Source: Rudanella paleaurantiibacter (GTDB lineage Bacteria; Bacteroidota; Bacteroidia; Cytophagales; Spirosomataceae). Taken from it: DNA of 64,000 nt. The position numbers and the translations under genes are program-made. The notes below the pieces were generated by a model, which searched no databases, was not told the DNA's origin, and worked only from the letters and a program-made list of their open reading frames with translations. Shown one piece after another: positions 26,774 through 34,681 of the stretch (positions are counted from its first letter, which is position 1; each line of letters starts with the position of its first letter). Location of the stretch: positions 558,001-622,000 of the forward strand of contig NZ_WELI01000003.1 of assembly GCF_009184635.1 (NCBI RefSeq). Reading direction: 5' to 3'.

Positions 26774-27793
26774 TTAAATCACTTCTGATTCGGCCACAGC
26801 TGCCCGCCGGTTTTTAGCCAGTACGATCAGGAAACTAATGCCGCCGTACAAAATCACAAACAACCACTGCGACAGCAACATAAGAGTTGCCAGGGTCTGC
26901 CCGTCCTGCGGGCTGAGGCCATACAGCGCCAAAGCCGAACCCACCAGAATATTAAACGCCCCGAGGCCACCCTGCGTAGGCGCGGCCATCCCGATGGTGC
27001 CCATTGTCAGGATCGTCAGACCCGCCAACGGACCGAGTTTGGCCGTTTGCGGCATGGCAAAAAACAGAACATACATGGTGGCGTAGTACATGCCCCAGAT
27101 CAGCAGCGTATGAAACAGAAACAGCCCCGGACTCCGCAGCTTCCTGACACTCAGCAGGCCATCGAGCAAGCCCATACCAAAGCCAATTAGTTTGCTCAGT
27201 AAGGGGTTTTGCATGAGCCGGTCTTTGTAGCGGCCAAACAGCCACCAGGCGGCTATAGCCCCGCCTACCAGCAATAGAGCCCCCCCAAGCACCAGACCCG
27301 TGTTATCCTGCAACTTGGCTAGGTTGAACTTGCTCCCCAGAAACTCGGTCAGGAAGGTGCTCAACCGGCCGAACTCCAGCACAAACGTGAGCCCAATGAG
27401 CAACACCAGCATGATTACGTCGAAGATCCGCTCGGCTACCACCGTCCCGAAGCTGACGTTCACGGGCACATCGTCGGTACGGTTAAGGGTACCACAACGG
27501 GTTACCTCACCCATGCGTGGAATGAGCAGATTGGCAAAATAGCCCGTCAGCACGGCCAGAGTCAGGTTCGTAGCCGACGGCCGATAACCCACCACCGGCT
27601 CCAGCAGCAACCCCCACCGTACGGCCCGGCTCCAGTGAGCTACCAGAATCAACACCCCGTACAGGGCCACCGGACGGTAGTCGGCCTGCCCGATAGCCAC
27701 GAGCATGGCATCGAGGTTGATGTCTTTGAAAACGTACCAGAGCAGCCCACCGGCCACCACTAAGGAAATAAGGTATTTGAGAAGTTGCTTCAT
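26774..27793 (-). CDS. UPF0104 / lysylphosphatidylglycerol-synthase-TM family membrane protein
   Basis: This is a 339-residue polytopic membrane protein with about eight hydrophobic segments, related to the flippase-like transmembrane domain of MprF/AglD. Recognisable parts are HWSRAVRWGLLLEPV, LLIPRMGEVTRCGTLNRTDDVPVNVSFGTVVAERIFD and GAAPTQGGLGAFNI-type glycine patches. The substrate, possibly a lipid-linked sugar, is unknown. The start at 27793 (MKQLLKYLI) is used. A longer frame upstream only reads through the polypurine hairpin at 27815-27865. In other Bacteroidota I recall this gene sitting near panD and rfaE2, so the toxin-antitoxin pair looks like an insertion (inference). Confidence 0.85.
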   Translation of the reverse strand: MKQLLKYLISLVVAGGLLWYVFKDINLDAMLVAIGQADYRPVALYGVLILVAHWSRAVRWGLLLEPVVGYRPSATNLTLAVLTGYFANLLIPRMGEVTRCGTLNRTDDVPVNVSFGTVVAERIFDVIMLVLLIGLTFVLEFGRLSTFLTEFLGSKFNLAKLQDNTGLVLGGALLLVGGAIAAWWLFGRYKDRLMQNPLLSKLIGFGMGLLDGLLSVRKLRSPGLFLFHTLLIWGMYYATMYVLFFAMPQTAKLGPLAGLTILTMGTIGMAAPTQGGLGAFNILVGSALALYGLSPQDGQTLATLMLLSQWLFVILYGGISFLIVLAKNRRAAVAESEVI

Positions 27794-27814
27794 AAGGGGG
27801 AGGGAGGAAAAAGA

Positions 27815-27865
27815 GAAAGGAGAAGGGAGAAGTATGCGTAGAGCCACCTTTTCCCTTCTCCTTTC
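27815..27865. repeat. Polypurine/polypyrimidine hairpin between panD and UPF0104 genes
   Basis: GAAAGGAGAAGGGA (27815-27828) is the perfect complement of TCCCTTCTCCTTTC (27852-27865), and the pairing extends imperfectly outwards with more GGAG/GAAG-type purine runs. It fills most of the 81-bp gap between the panD stop and the next start. It belongs to the low-complexity intergenic hairpin class. Confidence 0.7.
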
Positions 27866-27874
27866 GCCCTTTTC

Positions 27875-28228
27875 CTATCCTTTTATTAGTCGATTATTTT
27901 CATCGGGAAACACCACAGTTGGTTTGTGGGCGCGGGCCTCGTCGGGGGTCATCATGACGTACGAGATAATGATGATGATGTCGCCAACCTGCGCCCGGCG
28001 GGCAGCCGCTCCGTTGAGGCAAATGATACCGGAGCCGCGCTCGCCCTTGATCACGTAGGTAATCAGGCGCTCGCCATTGTTGTTATTGACAATGTGCACC
28101 TGCTCATTTTCCATAATGCCGGCCGCATCCATGAGGTCTTCGTCGATGGTAATGCTTCCCACATAGTTGAGTTCGGCCTGAGTCACGCGGACCCGGTGCA
28201 GTTTCGATTTTAATACGGTAACGAACAT
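27875..28228 (-). CDS. panD: Aspartate 1-decarboxylase
   Basis: This 117-residue proenzyme decarboxylates L-aspartate to beta-alanine for pantothenate and coenzyme A. The chain is cut at Gly24-Ser25 in YVGSITID to create the pyruvoyl cofactor at Ser25. Lys9, the substrate-contact SKLHRV segment and ICLNGAAAR near residue 70 are conserved. Length matches the family. It faces the carboxynorspermidine dehydrogenase gene across a 237-bp divergent intergenic region. Downstream, a polypurine hairpin separates it from the UPF0104 gene, so it may or may not be co-transcribed. Confidence 0.95.
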   Translation of the reverse strand: MFVTVLKSKLHRVRVTQAELNYVGSITIDEDLMDAAGIMENEQVHIVNNNNGERLITYVIKGERGSGIICLNGAAARRAQVGDIIIIISYVMMTPDEARAHKPTVVFPDENNRLIKG

Positions 28229-28304
28229 GAAGTAGACAATTGCCGGGCAAAAGTAGTGGATTTTCCACTCTAAGCAGGCACCCCTGAAACACCGCCCCCC
28301 CGCC

Positions 28305-28338
28305 TTTGGTTGCAGAACTATCGAAAGGGCTATCTTTG
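28305..28338 (+). promoter_or_regulatory. Predicted promoter of the carboxynorspermidine dehydrogenase gene
   Basis: TATCTTTG (28331-28338) matches the -7 consensus TAnnTTTG. TTTGGTTG (28305-28312) is at suitable -33 distance, with an 18-22 nt gap depending on which TTG is used. The transcript would start about 120 nt before the ATG, and this leader holds the repeat at 28352-28438. Confidence 0.55.
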
Positions 28339-28351
28339 CGAAGCCGTTACG

Positions 28352-28438
28352 GGTTTGTGGTTTATCATGTATCGGTTTTCATAGGCAGGAGGCTCCACCC
28401 GTTGCAGTTTCGGCCTGAGCGACCATAAACCACCAACC
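28352..28438. repeat. Imperfect GTTTATGG-type hairpin in the leader of the dehydrogenase gene
   Basis: GGTTTGTGGTTTAT (28352-28365) is complementary to ATAAACCACCAACC (28425-28438) at 13 of 14 positions, with more AACCATAAAC units following up to 28460. It resembles the repeats at 29684 and 37997 in vocabulary but not in exact sequence. Confidence 0.55.
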
Positions 28439-28465
28439 ATAAACTTCAAAACATAAACCAATCTC

Positions 28466-29674
28466 ATGTCCCGAGTTTTGATTATTGGCGCCGGGGGCGT
28501 CGGCAGTGTAGTAGCGCACAAATGCGCCATGAACAGCGACGTTTTTACCGACATCATCCTGGCCAGCCGCACGAAGTCGAAATGTGATAAAATTGCCGCC
28601 GAAATTAGGGAGATGCACGGCGTAACCATCCGTACCGATGCCGTTGATGCCGATGTGGTGGCCGAGATGGTCGCCCTGATTCGGAAGTACGAGCCCAAGC
28701 TGGTGATCAACGTGGCCCTGCCCTACCAGGACCTGCCCATCATGGACGCCTGCCTCGAAACGCGCACGCACTACATGGATACGGCCAACTACGAGCCGAA
28801 AGATGTAGCTAAGTTTGAGTACAGCTGGCAGTGGGCCTACAAAGAGCGGTTTGAGCAGGCCGGTATCATGGCGTTGCTCGGCTGCGGGTTCGATCCCGGT
28901 GCCACGCAGGTGTTTACGGCCTATGCCGCCAAGCACCATTTCGACGAGATGCACTACCTCGACATTGTGGACTGCAACGCGGGCAACCACGGCAAGGCAT
29001 TTGCGACCAACTTCAACCCCGAAATCAATATCCGCGAGATTACCCAGCCGGGCCGCTACTGGGAGAATGGCGAGTGGGTCGAAATTCCGGCCATGAGCCA
29101 GCACAAACCCATCGATTACCCCGAAATCGGGCCGAAAGAGTCGTACGTGCTGTACCACGAAGAACTCGAATCGCTGGTGAAGAACTTCCCGACCCTGAAG
29201 CGGGCGCGTTTCTGGATGACCTTCGGGCAGGCGTACCTCACCCACCTCGAAGTGCTGCAAAACGTGGGCATGACGAGCATTCAGCCGATTAACTTTGGAG
29301 GGCAGCAAATTGTACCGCTCGAATTCCTCAAAGCTGTACTCCCCGCCCCCGACACCCTCGGCGAAAACTATTCGGGCCAAACGAGTATTGGTTGCCAGAT
29401 CAAAGGCGTGAAAGACGGTGAAGACCGCACCTATTACATCTGGAACAACTGCGACCATGCCGAGACCTACAAAGAGGTGCGCGGACAGGCCGTGAGCTAC
29501 ACGACGGGTGTACCCGCCATGATTGGCGCTATGCTCATGCTGCGGGGCGACTGGATGAAGGCGGGTGTCTGGAATTGCGAAGAGCTCGACCCCGATCCGT
29601 TCATCGAGCAAATGAACAAACAGGGGCTTCCCGTGCAGGAGCGCGTCAACGTACCGCTGCCGCACGAGTACTAG
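28466..29674 (+). CDS. Carboxynorspermidine (carboxyspermidine) dehydrogenase
   Basis: This 402-residue saccharopine-dehydrogenase-family enzyme makes carboxy(nor)spermidine from a diamine and aspartate semialdehyde by reductive condensation. The dinucleotide-binding motif GAGGVGSVVAHKCA (8-21) is followed by ASRTKSKCDKI and, later, GCGFDPGATQVFTAY. These fit the CANSDH group rather than lysine-pathway saccharopine dehydrogenase. The matching decarboxylase, nspC, lies 1.8 kb downstream on the same strand, which supports the assignment. Whether the product is spermidine or norspermidine cannot be read from sequence. The mRNA leader contains an imperfect repeat, and a perfect 24-bp-arm hairpin follows the stop. 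Confidence 0.87.
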   Translation: MSRVLIIGAGGVGSVVAHKCAMNSDVFTDIILASRTKSKCDKIAAEIREMHGVTIRTDAVDADVVAEMVALIRKYEPKLVINVALPYQDLPIMDACLETRTHYMDTANYEPKDVAKFEYSWQWAYKERFEQAGIMALLGCGFDPGATQVFTAYAAKHHFDEMHYLDIVDCNAGNHGKAFATNFNPEINIREITQPGRYWENGEWVEIPAMSQHKPIDYPEIGPKESYVLYHEELESLVKNFPTLKRARFWMTFGQAYLTHLEVLQNVGMTSIQPINFGGQQIVPLEFLKAVLPAPDTLGENYSGQTSIGCQIKGVKDGEDRTYYIWNNCDHAETYKEVRGQAVSYTTGVPAMIGAMLMLRGDWMKAGVWNCEELDPDPFIEQMNKQGLPVQERVNVPLPHEY

Positions 29675-29683
29675 GGTTTATCG

Positions 29684-29745
29684 TTTATGGTTTTTAGTTT
29701 ATCGTTTTTAGTGAGTACCAGAAACGATAAACTAAAAACCATAAA
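29684..29745. repeat. GTTTATGG-type hairpin after the dehydrogenase gene
   Basis: The 24-bp arm at 29684-29707 (beginning TTTATGGTTTTTAG) is the perfect complement of 29722-29745, with a 14-nt loop. It lies 9 bp after the TAG at 29672-29674 and could act as a terminator. The left flank repeats the same vocabulary (GGGTTTATCG), so the locus looks like a tandem unit copied in inverse. Confidence 0.75.
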
Positions 29746-29782
29746 CCCACTATATTGGTCTGACGTTTAGCTCCTTTTTGCC

Positions 29783-30511
29783 ATGCGAAAATTCGTTATG
29801 TTTTGCCCGGCGCTGTTGCTTGCCTTGCCCGCGCCGGCCCAGACCACTACCCCGGCCGCGCCGGTCACAGTTCAGAACATGCAGCAGTGGGTAGGCTCCA
29901 ACACCTTCGGCGTGATGCAGCGCATCGATACCCGCTACGAAGGCGTGCAGGGCAGCCCCTACTTCCTGAACGACTGGAGCCTCGGCCGGATTGATCTTGT
30001 TACGGGCCGCAACTACGAGAGCGTGCCCATCAAGTACGATGCCTTCAGCCAGAATCTGGTACTCAAGCGCCCCCAGGCCAACGATTCGATTATCGTGTAC
30101 CCGAATCAGGTAAAGCAGTTTGTGCTCCGCTCCGACGACGGGGCCGAGTGGCTGTTCCGGCGTTTTGCCGACCTCAAAACCGACGATGTTAAACTTCGGG
30201 GGAGTTATTTTCTGGTTTTGTACGACGGAAAAACATCGCTGCTCAAACGCGTAGGCAAAGAGTTTCGGCAAGCCGATTTTAAGTCGCCCTACTCGACCGA
30301 TACCCGCTACGATGCCTACACCAACGAGTACACGTATTACGTGCTGAAACCCGATCAGACAATCAACAAAGTCAAAAAAGGAAAAAAGGGTATCATAGAA
30401 GCACTGGGCGATAAAAATGGCCCACTCGAAACGTACATCAAGGGTGAAAAACTGGACGCCAAAACGGATACCGAGCTGGCCCAGATTGTGAAGTATTACG
30501 ACAACTTATGA
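29783..30511 (+). CDS. Secreted protein of unknown function
   Basis: This 242-residue protein has a signal peptide (MRKFVMFCPALLLALPAPAQ, residues 1-20) and a mature part rich in beta strands (SIIVYPNQVKQFVLR, SYFLVLYDGKTSLLKRV, RYDAYTNEYTYYVLKPDQT). It resembles hypothetical secreted proteins common in Cytophagales, but I recognise no named domain. It is 108 bp downstream of the polyamine dehydrogenase and 51 bp upstream of a tonB gene on the same strand, so it could work with envelope transport. Function is unknown. Confidence 0.7.
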   Translation: MRKFVMFCPALLLALPAPAQTTTPAAPVTVQNMQQWVGSNTFGVMQRIDTRYEGVQGSPYFLNDWSLGRIDLVTGRNYESVPIKYDAFSQNLVLKRPQANDSIIVYPNQVKQFVLRSDDGAEWLFRRFADLKTDDVKLRGSYFLVLYDGKTSLLKRVGKEFRQADFKSPYSTDTRYDAYTNEYTYYVLKPDQTINKVKKGKKGIIEALGDKNGPLETYIKGEKLDAKTDTELAQIVKYYDNL

Positions 30512-30562
30512 AATAGACAGGGCATCTGCATCCAACAGAAACACGCTAAAATCTGCTGGATT

Positions 30563-31378
30563 ATGCAAACGCCCTCGACATTAAACGACATTGTTTTTGA
30601 ATCGCGCAACCGGGCCTACGGGGCCTACCTGCTGCGGAAACGGTATCAACCGACGCTCACCCGCGCTTTGGGGCTGGGCGTCGGTTTGTTTTTGTTGGGG
30701 GTGTCGGCCCCCACGTTGTACGCCCGGCTGAAACCGCAAACCGGGCCGTCGGAATACATTCGTGAGGTCACCCTCGAAAACGCCCGGCTCGAAACGCCCA
30801 CCGCCGAGAAACCCGTTGAACTACCGCCGGTCGAGGAGTTACCAACCCCCAAAACGATTCGGAGTTTGCCACCCGAAGTACTGCCCGACAACGAGGTTAC
30901 GGCCGCTGACCTCCCCCCGACCGTTGAGGAATTGGCCGACGCCACCCCGAGCGACCAAACCCGCGAAGGAACCGGCGACGAAACAGCGATTATAGCTCCG
31001 CCCGAAGAAGCTGCAGCCCCAACCAAAACCGAGTCGGCCATTGACGTAACGCCCGAAAAAGAGCCCGAATTTCTGGCCGTTGAGCAGCAACCTGAGTTTG
31101 CGGGTGGCCTGGAAGCCCTAACTCGTTACCTCACCAACAACCTCAAATACCCACGGCAGGCCACTCAGGCGGGCATCAGCGGGCGCGTGTATGTAGGGTT
31201 TGTGGTTAACTCGGATGGCTCGCTCACCGACGTGCAGATTCTGAAAGGCATTGGCTTCGGCTGCGACGAGGAAGCCCGCCGGGTGGTACAGCAAATGCCC
31301 CGCTGGAAACCCGGCCGTCAGTCTGGACGACCGGTGCGGGTCCGGTTTACACTGCCCATTGCTTTTGCGCTGGAATAG
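30563..31378 (+). CDS. TonB-family energy transducer
   Basis: This is a 271-residue protein of the Bacteroidota TonB type. A cytoplasmic N-terminus with IVFESRNRAYGAYLLRKRY is followed by one membrane segment (about 34-56). A long periplasmic Pro/Glu/Thr-rich stretch comes next (about 58-170). The C-terminal TonB domain (about 180-271) contains YPRQATQAGISGRVYVGFVVNSDGS and WKPGRQSGRPVRVRFTLPI. It should pass proton-motive force from ExbB/ExbD to outer-membrane receptors such as the SusC proteins further on. No exbB or exbD is adjacent. Confidence 0.9.
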   Translation: MQTPSTLNDIVFESRNRAYGAYLLRKRYQPTLTRALGLGVGLFLLGVSAPTLYARLKPQTGPSEYIREVTLENARLETPTAEKPVELPPVEELPTPKTIRSLPPEVLPDNEVTAADLPPTVEELADATPSDQTREGTGDETAIIAPPEEAAAPTKTESAIDVTPEKEPEFLAVEQQPEFAGGLEALTRYLTNNLKYPRQATQAGISGRVYVGFVVNSDGSLTDVQILKGIGFGCDEEARRVVQQMPRWKPGRQSGRPVRVRFTLPIAFALE

Positions 31379-31503
31379 GGTAGAACAGCCGCCAACAGAG
31401 CCGGAGCAAGGGTACCCCGTGAGCAAAGGCGGGGCCATCTGCTTACCGTTGCCTATTCGGAGAACTGTTTGCGGCCGGGCGGCTACCAAGTTTCCAGATT
31501 GAC

Positions 31504-31511
31504 TACCTTTG
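31504..31511 (+). promoter_or_regulatory. -7 box immediately before nspC (possible leaderless transcript)
   Basis: TACCTTTG at 31504-31511 matches TAnnTTTG and ends only 4 bp before the ATG at 31516. If functional, transcription would start at or next to the start codon, giving a leaderless mRNA. A good -33 element was not found, so the call is weak. Confidence 0.4.
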
Positions 31512-31515
31512 CGGT

Positions 31516-32664
31516 ATGAATACAACCATCGAATCCATCATCAACGACATACCCTCGCCCTGCTTCGTTCTCGAAGAGGACAAACTCCGCCAAAACCTCC
31601 AACTAATCGACTCGGTGCAGCAAGCCGCTGGTGTACAGATTATTCTGGCGCTCAAAGGATTTTCGATGTTCAGCGCGTTTCCGATTGTGCGCGAGTACCT
31701 GAGCGGGGCCACGGCGAGTTCGCTCAACGAAATCAGGCTCGTGAACGAGTACATGGGTATTCCGGCCCACGCCTACATTCCGGCCTACCGCGACGATGAG
31801 TTTGAGGAGGTTTTGAACCGCAGCAGTCACATCACCTTCAACTCGTGGAGTCAGTGGGAGCGGTTTGGCCAACGGGCGCGGGAACGGGGTGTATCGTGCG
31901 GCATTCGGGTCAACCCGCAGTATTCGGAGGTAGCTACTGATATGTACAACCCCTGCGTGCCGGGTTCGCGGCTGGGTGTCACACGCGACAAACTACCCGA
32001 CCAATTGCCCGACGGTCTCGAAGGAATTCATTTCCACACGCTCTGCGAAAACGACTCGTACACCCTCGAACGGACGCTCGAAGCCCTCGAAAGCCGCTTT
32101 GCCCCGTTGCTGCATCAGGCTAAATGGGTAAATATGGGCGGAGGCCACCTCATGACCCGCGAAGGCTATAATACCGAGCACCTGATTGGGCTCCTGAAAA
32201 CCTTCCGGGAGAAATACAATGTGGAGGTGATTATGGAGCCCGGTTCGGCCATCGGCTGGCAAACGGGCGTTCTGACGGCTACGGTTCTCGACGTGTTCGA
32301 CAGTCAGGGGATTGAGGTGGCTGTGCTCGACACCTCGTTTGCAGCTCACATGCCCGATACCCTCGAAATGCCCTACAAACCCCGCATCCGGGGGGCATAC
32401 CATGAACCCGTAGCCGATAAACCCACCTACCGGCTCGGTGGCATGACCTGTTTGGCCGGCGATTTCATGGGTGATTATTCGTTTGACCAACCACTACAGG
32501 TAGGCGATACGATTATCTTCGAAGACATGATTCACTACACGATGGTGAAAACCACCACCTTCAACGGGGTGGGCCTCCCCGCCATCGGGATTCTGAGAGC
32601 CAACGGCACCTTCGACCTCGTGCGTCAATACGGCTACGAAAGCTTTAAGGATAGACTCAGTTAA
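31516..32664 (+). CDS. nspC: Carboxynorspermidine decarboxylase
   Basis: This is a 382-residue fold-III PLP decarboxylase that removes CO2 from carboxy(nor)spermidine to give (nor)spermidine. The PLP lysine is Lys47 in LALKGFS. MGGGHL and EPGSAIGWQTGVL are the phosphate- and substrate-site segments, and GMTCLAGDFMGDY the C-terminal catalytic-Cys region. The N-terminus starts like known NspC proteins (PSPCFVLEEDKLRQN), which supports the ATG at 31516. It pairs with the dehydrogenase at 28466. No Shine-Dalgarno sequence is seen, and a -7 box sits just before the start. A long hairpin fills the gap to the convergent gene. Confidence 0.93.
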   Translation: MNTTIESIINDIPSPCFVLEEDKLRQNLQLIDSVQQAAGVQIILALKGFSMFSAFPIVREYLSGATASSLNEIRLVNEYMGIPAHAYIPAYRDDEFEEVLNRSSHITFNSWSQWERFGQRARERGVSCGIRVNPQYSEVATDMYNPCVPGSRLGVTRDKLPDQLPDGLEGIHFHTLCENDSYTLERTLEALESRFAPLLHQAKWVNMGGGHLMTREGYNTEHLIGLLKTFREKYNVEVIMEPGSAIGWQTGVLTATVLDVFDSQGIEVAVLDTSFAAHMPDTLEMPYKPRIRGAYHEPVADKPTYRLGGMTCLAGDFMGDYSFDQPLQVGDTIIFEDMIHYTMVKTTTFNGVGLPAIGILRANGTFDLVRQYGYESFKDRLS

Positions 32665-32666
32665 GT

Positions 32667-32760
32667 AGCGATGAGTTATGAGCGATAAACGATGAGTGGG
32701 CTGACGCCATAAAATGGTTGTGTCAGCCCACTCATCGTTTATCGCTCATAACTCATCGCT
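32667..32760. terminator. 39-bp-arm hairpin filling the gap between nspC and the DUF4136 gene
   Basis: Positions 32667-32705 are the exact reverse complement of 32722-32760. The arms start just after the nspC stop (32664) and end one base before the minus-strand stop codon (32761), so the hairpin occupies the whole intergenic space. Each arm contains ATGAGTTATG and GATAAACGAT words and ends in GGGCTGAC near the loop. It probably ends transcription in both directions. Confidence 0.8.
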
Positions 32761-33321
32761 CTACCGACCTCGGCCGGTACTGCTCTCGGTGGTGGCCATG
32801 AGCGGGTACTGATCGAAAATAGATCGGACGATACCTTTGAAGTAGTTATTCTTGAAGTTGGGGTTCCGCATCATCTTCGATGCGTAGCCTTTCCAGATTA
32901 CCTGATACGTTTCAGCGTCGATGAGCGAAATCATCAGGGTTCCCTCGTCGAGGTTGTAATCAATGCGTTTATAGGTCGCGTCGTCATCTTCCCGAACCAC
33001 CCAGTCTTTGATAACCGGCTGCTGATACCCCCGGAAGCGGAGATCGGAGCGGAAAATATTGTACGAAATCAACAGATTGGGATTACGGTTGCTCACTTTG
33101 TACCCGCGTGCCTCCATCTGATGGCGGATGGCGTCCTGAATGTCGGAGCACAGCAATGTAGAGTCAATAAACTCACACTCCAGAAAATTGAAGGACGTAT
33201 AGTTTTTGAAATGGCCTTCGTAGCTGTAATCATGCTCAACGAACAACTTACCGGGTGTACAGCCAATCGAACTTAGGCCGACAACGGCCAATACAATGAG
33301 AGCGCCAAAGATTTTCCGCAT
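32761..33321 (-). CDS. DUF4136-type lipoprotein
   Basis: This 186-residue lipoprotein has a signal peptide with the lipobox LSSIGC (Cys at about residue 21) and a beta-rich mature part. The mature part includes HFKNYTSFNFLECEF, IQDAIRHQMEARGYKVSNRNPNLLISYNIF and GTLMISLIDAETYQVIWKGYASK, a pattern typical of DUF4136. It should be anchored in the inner or outer membrane. Its function is unknown. It converges on nspC across a perfect hairpin, and 131 bp of AT-rich DNA separate it from aroB. Confidence 0.78.
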   Translation of the reverse strand: MRKIFGALIVLAVVGLSSIGCTPGKLFVEHDYSYEGHFKNYTSFNFLECEFIDSTLLCSDIQDAIRHQMEARGYKVSNRNPNLLISYNIFRSDLRFRGYQQPVIKDWVVREDDDATYKRIDYNLDEGTLMISLIDAETYQVIWKGYASKMMRNPNFKNNYFKGIVRSIFDQYPLMATTESSTGRGR

Positions 33322-33452
33322 GACCTGAGGAGAAGTAAATGTTTAACTGATACTGCTGAAATTACAGGTTGATAATACAACTATCGTTCAAACGCAATGT
33401 ACCCATCAGTTGTTTGAGAACCAAGCTTATACCGCGGAATTATTTCAAAAAT

Positions 33453-34481
33453 CTACCCGCGATAATAAAATAAGCCCTGCTTCATTTCAGCCTTTGTAAC
33501 CGGTACGTCGAACGCGCAACTACCCCGCCCATCGAGCAACGCCATCCGGACTTGGCCGGCCCGGTTTTTCTTATCCTGAAGGGTCAACGTCAGGATCGGG
33601 TCCATGTCTTCGTCTTTTAGTCGGGTTCTTCCATATACGGCAAACAGGTACTCTTCGATTTCGGTGAGCAAGGTTTCGTCGATCATTCCTTTTTTGAACG
33701 CGATGTAAGCTTCGGCGACCATCCCGGCGGCAATAGCCTCACCGTGCAACAACCGTCGGCGGGAGTCTTCCAGAAAATGGGTTTCGATGGCGTGGCCGAG
33801 GGTATGACCAAAATTCAGAATCTTCCGCAGGCCCTTTTCGGTGGGGTCTTGTGCCACTACCCGCTCTTTCACGGCCACCGAGTGCGCCACCAGCTCGGGC
33901 CAGTTTTGTTCGTTCAGCTCCAGCCGCCGAATTTTTTGCCACTGCTCGGCATCAGCAATAAGGCAGTGCTTGATGATTTCGGCAAAGCCCGACCGTAACT
34001 CCCGCTCGGGCAGGGTAGCGAGCATGGCCGGGTCGATAAGCACGGCATCGGGCAGCTTGAAAACACCGATATGGTTTTTGAGCCCCTGAAAGTCGATACC
34101 GAGTTTACCGCCCACACTCGCATCGACCTGCGAGAGTAGCGTAGTGGGTAATTGCGCAAACGCGATGCCCCGCTTGTAGGTAGCCGCGCAGAAGCCCCCC
34201 ATATCGCCAATTACACCCCCGCCGAGGTTGAGCAGGAGCCCGTGCCGGTCGAAGTTGGCGCGGGTGAGGGCGTCCCATATGGTTTGGCAGGTAGCTAAGT
34301 GTTTCTGCTCTTCGCCCGCCCGAATCCGAATGAGCGTGTGTTTGGGCAGAATCGATTTCAGCACCGGGTAACAGTGCCGGTAGGTATGATTGTCGACCAG
34401 AACAGCAATGGCCGATGGGTCGATTTGGGCGATGAAAGCAGGCAGGCTTTCGGGCAGAGAGGCTATGATTACCGATGACAT
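33453..34481 (-). CDS. aroB: 3-dehydroquinate synthase
   Basis: This 342-residue enzyme converts DAHP to 3-dehydroquinate, the second step of the shikimate pathway, using NAD and a divalent metal. It shows GEEQKHLATCQTIWD, the NAD/Zn-region LNLGGGVIGDMGGFCAATYKRGI, LLSQVDASVGGK and the metal-binding NFGHTLGHAIE. The start at 34481 (MSSVIIASL) gives family length. A longer frame upstream is only the reading-through of the GGAGTGAGG-type repeat at 34540-34610. The repeat-filled 200-bp gap separates it from the upstream aminotransferase gene. Confidence 0.94.
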   Translation of the reverse strand: MSSVIIASLPESLPAFIAQIDPSAIAVLVDNHTYRHCYPVLKSILPKHTLIRIRAGEEQKHLATCQTIWDALTRANFDRHGLLLNLGGGVIGDMGGFCAATYKRGIAFAQLPTTLLSQVDASVGGKLGIDFQGLKNHIGVFKLPDAVLIDPAMLATLPERELRSGFAEIIKHCLIADAEQWQKIRRLELNEQNWPELVAHSVAVKERVVAQDPTEKGLRKILNFGHTLGHAIETHFLEDSRRRLLHGEAIAAGMVAEAYIAFKKGMIDETLLTEIEEYLFAVYGRTRLKDEDMDPILTLTLQDKKNRAGQVRMALLDGRGSCAFDVPVTKAEMKQGLFYYRG

Positions 34482-34539
34482 AGCACAAATATAGGAGAAT
34501 ACAGGAGTGAGGAGTAAGGGAGAAGGGAGTGAGGAGAAG

Positions 34540-34610
34540 GGAGTGAGGAGATAGGAGTTGCTGACGCGTAAGCAATACTCGTGCGTCAGCAACTCCTATC
34601 TCCTCACTCC
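34540..34610. repeat. GGAGTGAGG-type hairpin between aminotransferase and aroB
   Basis: A 28-bp arm at 34540-34567 (containing GGAGTGAGGAG and GTTGCTGACGC) is the exact complement of 34583-34610 across a 15-nt loop. More purine-rich GGAG/AGGAG units extend the symmetry imperfectly from about 34500 to 34681. GTTGCTGACGC carries the GCTGACGC core shared with hairpins at 14979, 22250 and 32700. Confidence 0.8.
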
Positions 34611-34681
34611 TATCTCCTCACTCCCTTCTCCCTTACTCCTCACTCCTATCTCCTCACTCCCTTCTCCTTCCTCCCCCTTTC

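Noticed and set aside
28379-29665. Long minus-strand frame opposite the polyamine dehydrogenase gene
   Set aside because: It mirrors a clear enzyme gene on the other strand and shows no domain of its own.
34482-34592. N-terminal extension of aroB
   Set aside because: It is the reading of a low-complexity hairpin repeat and not part of the enzyme.
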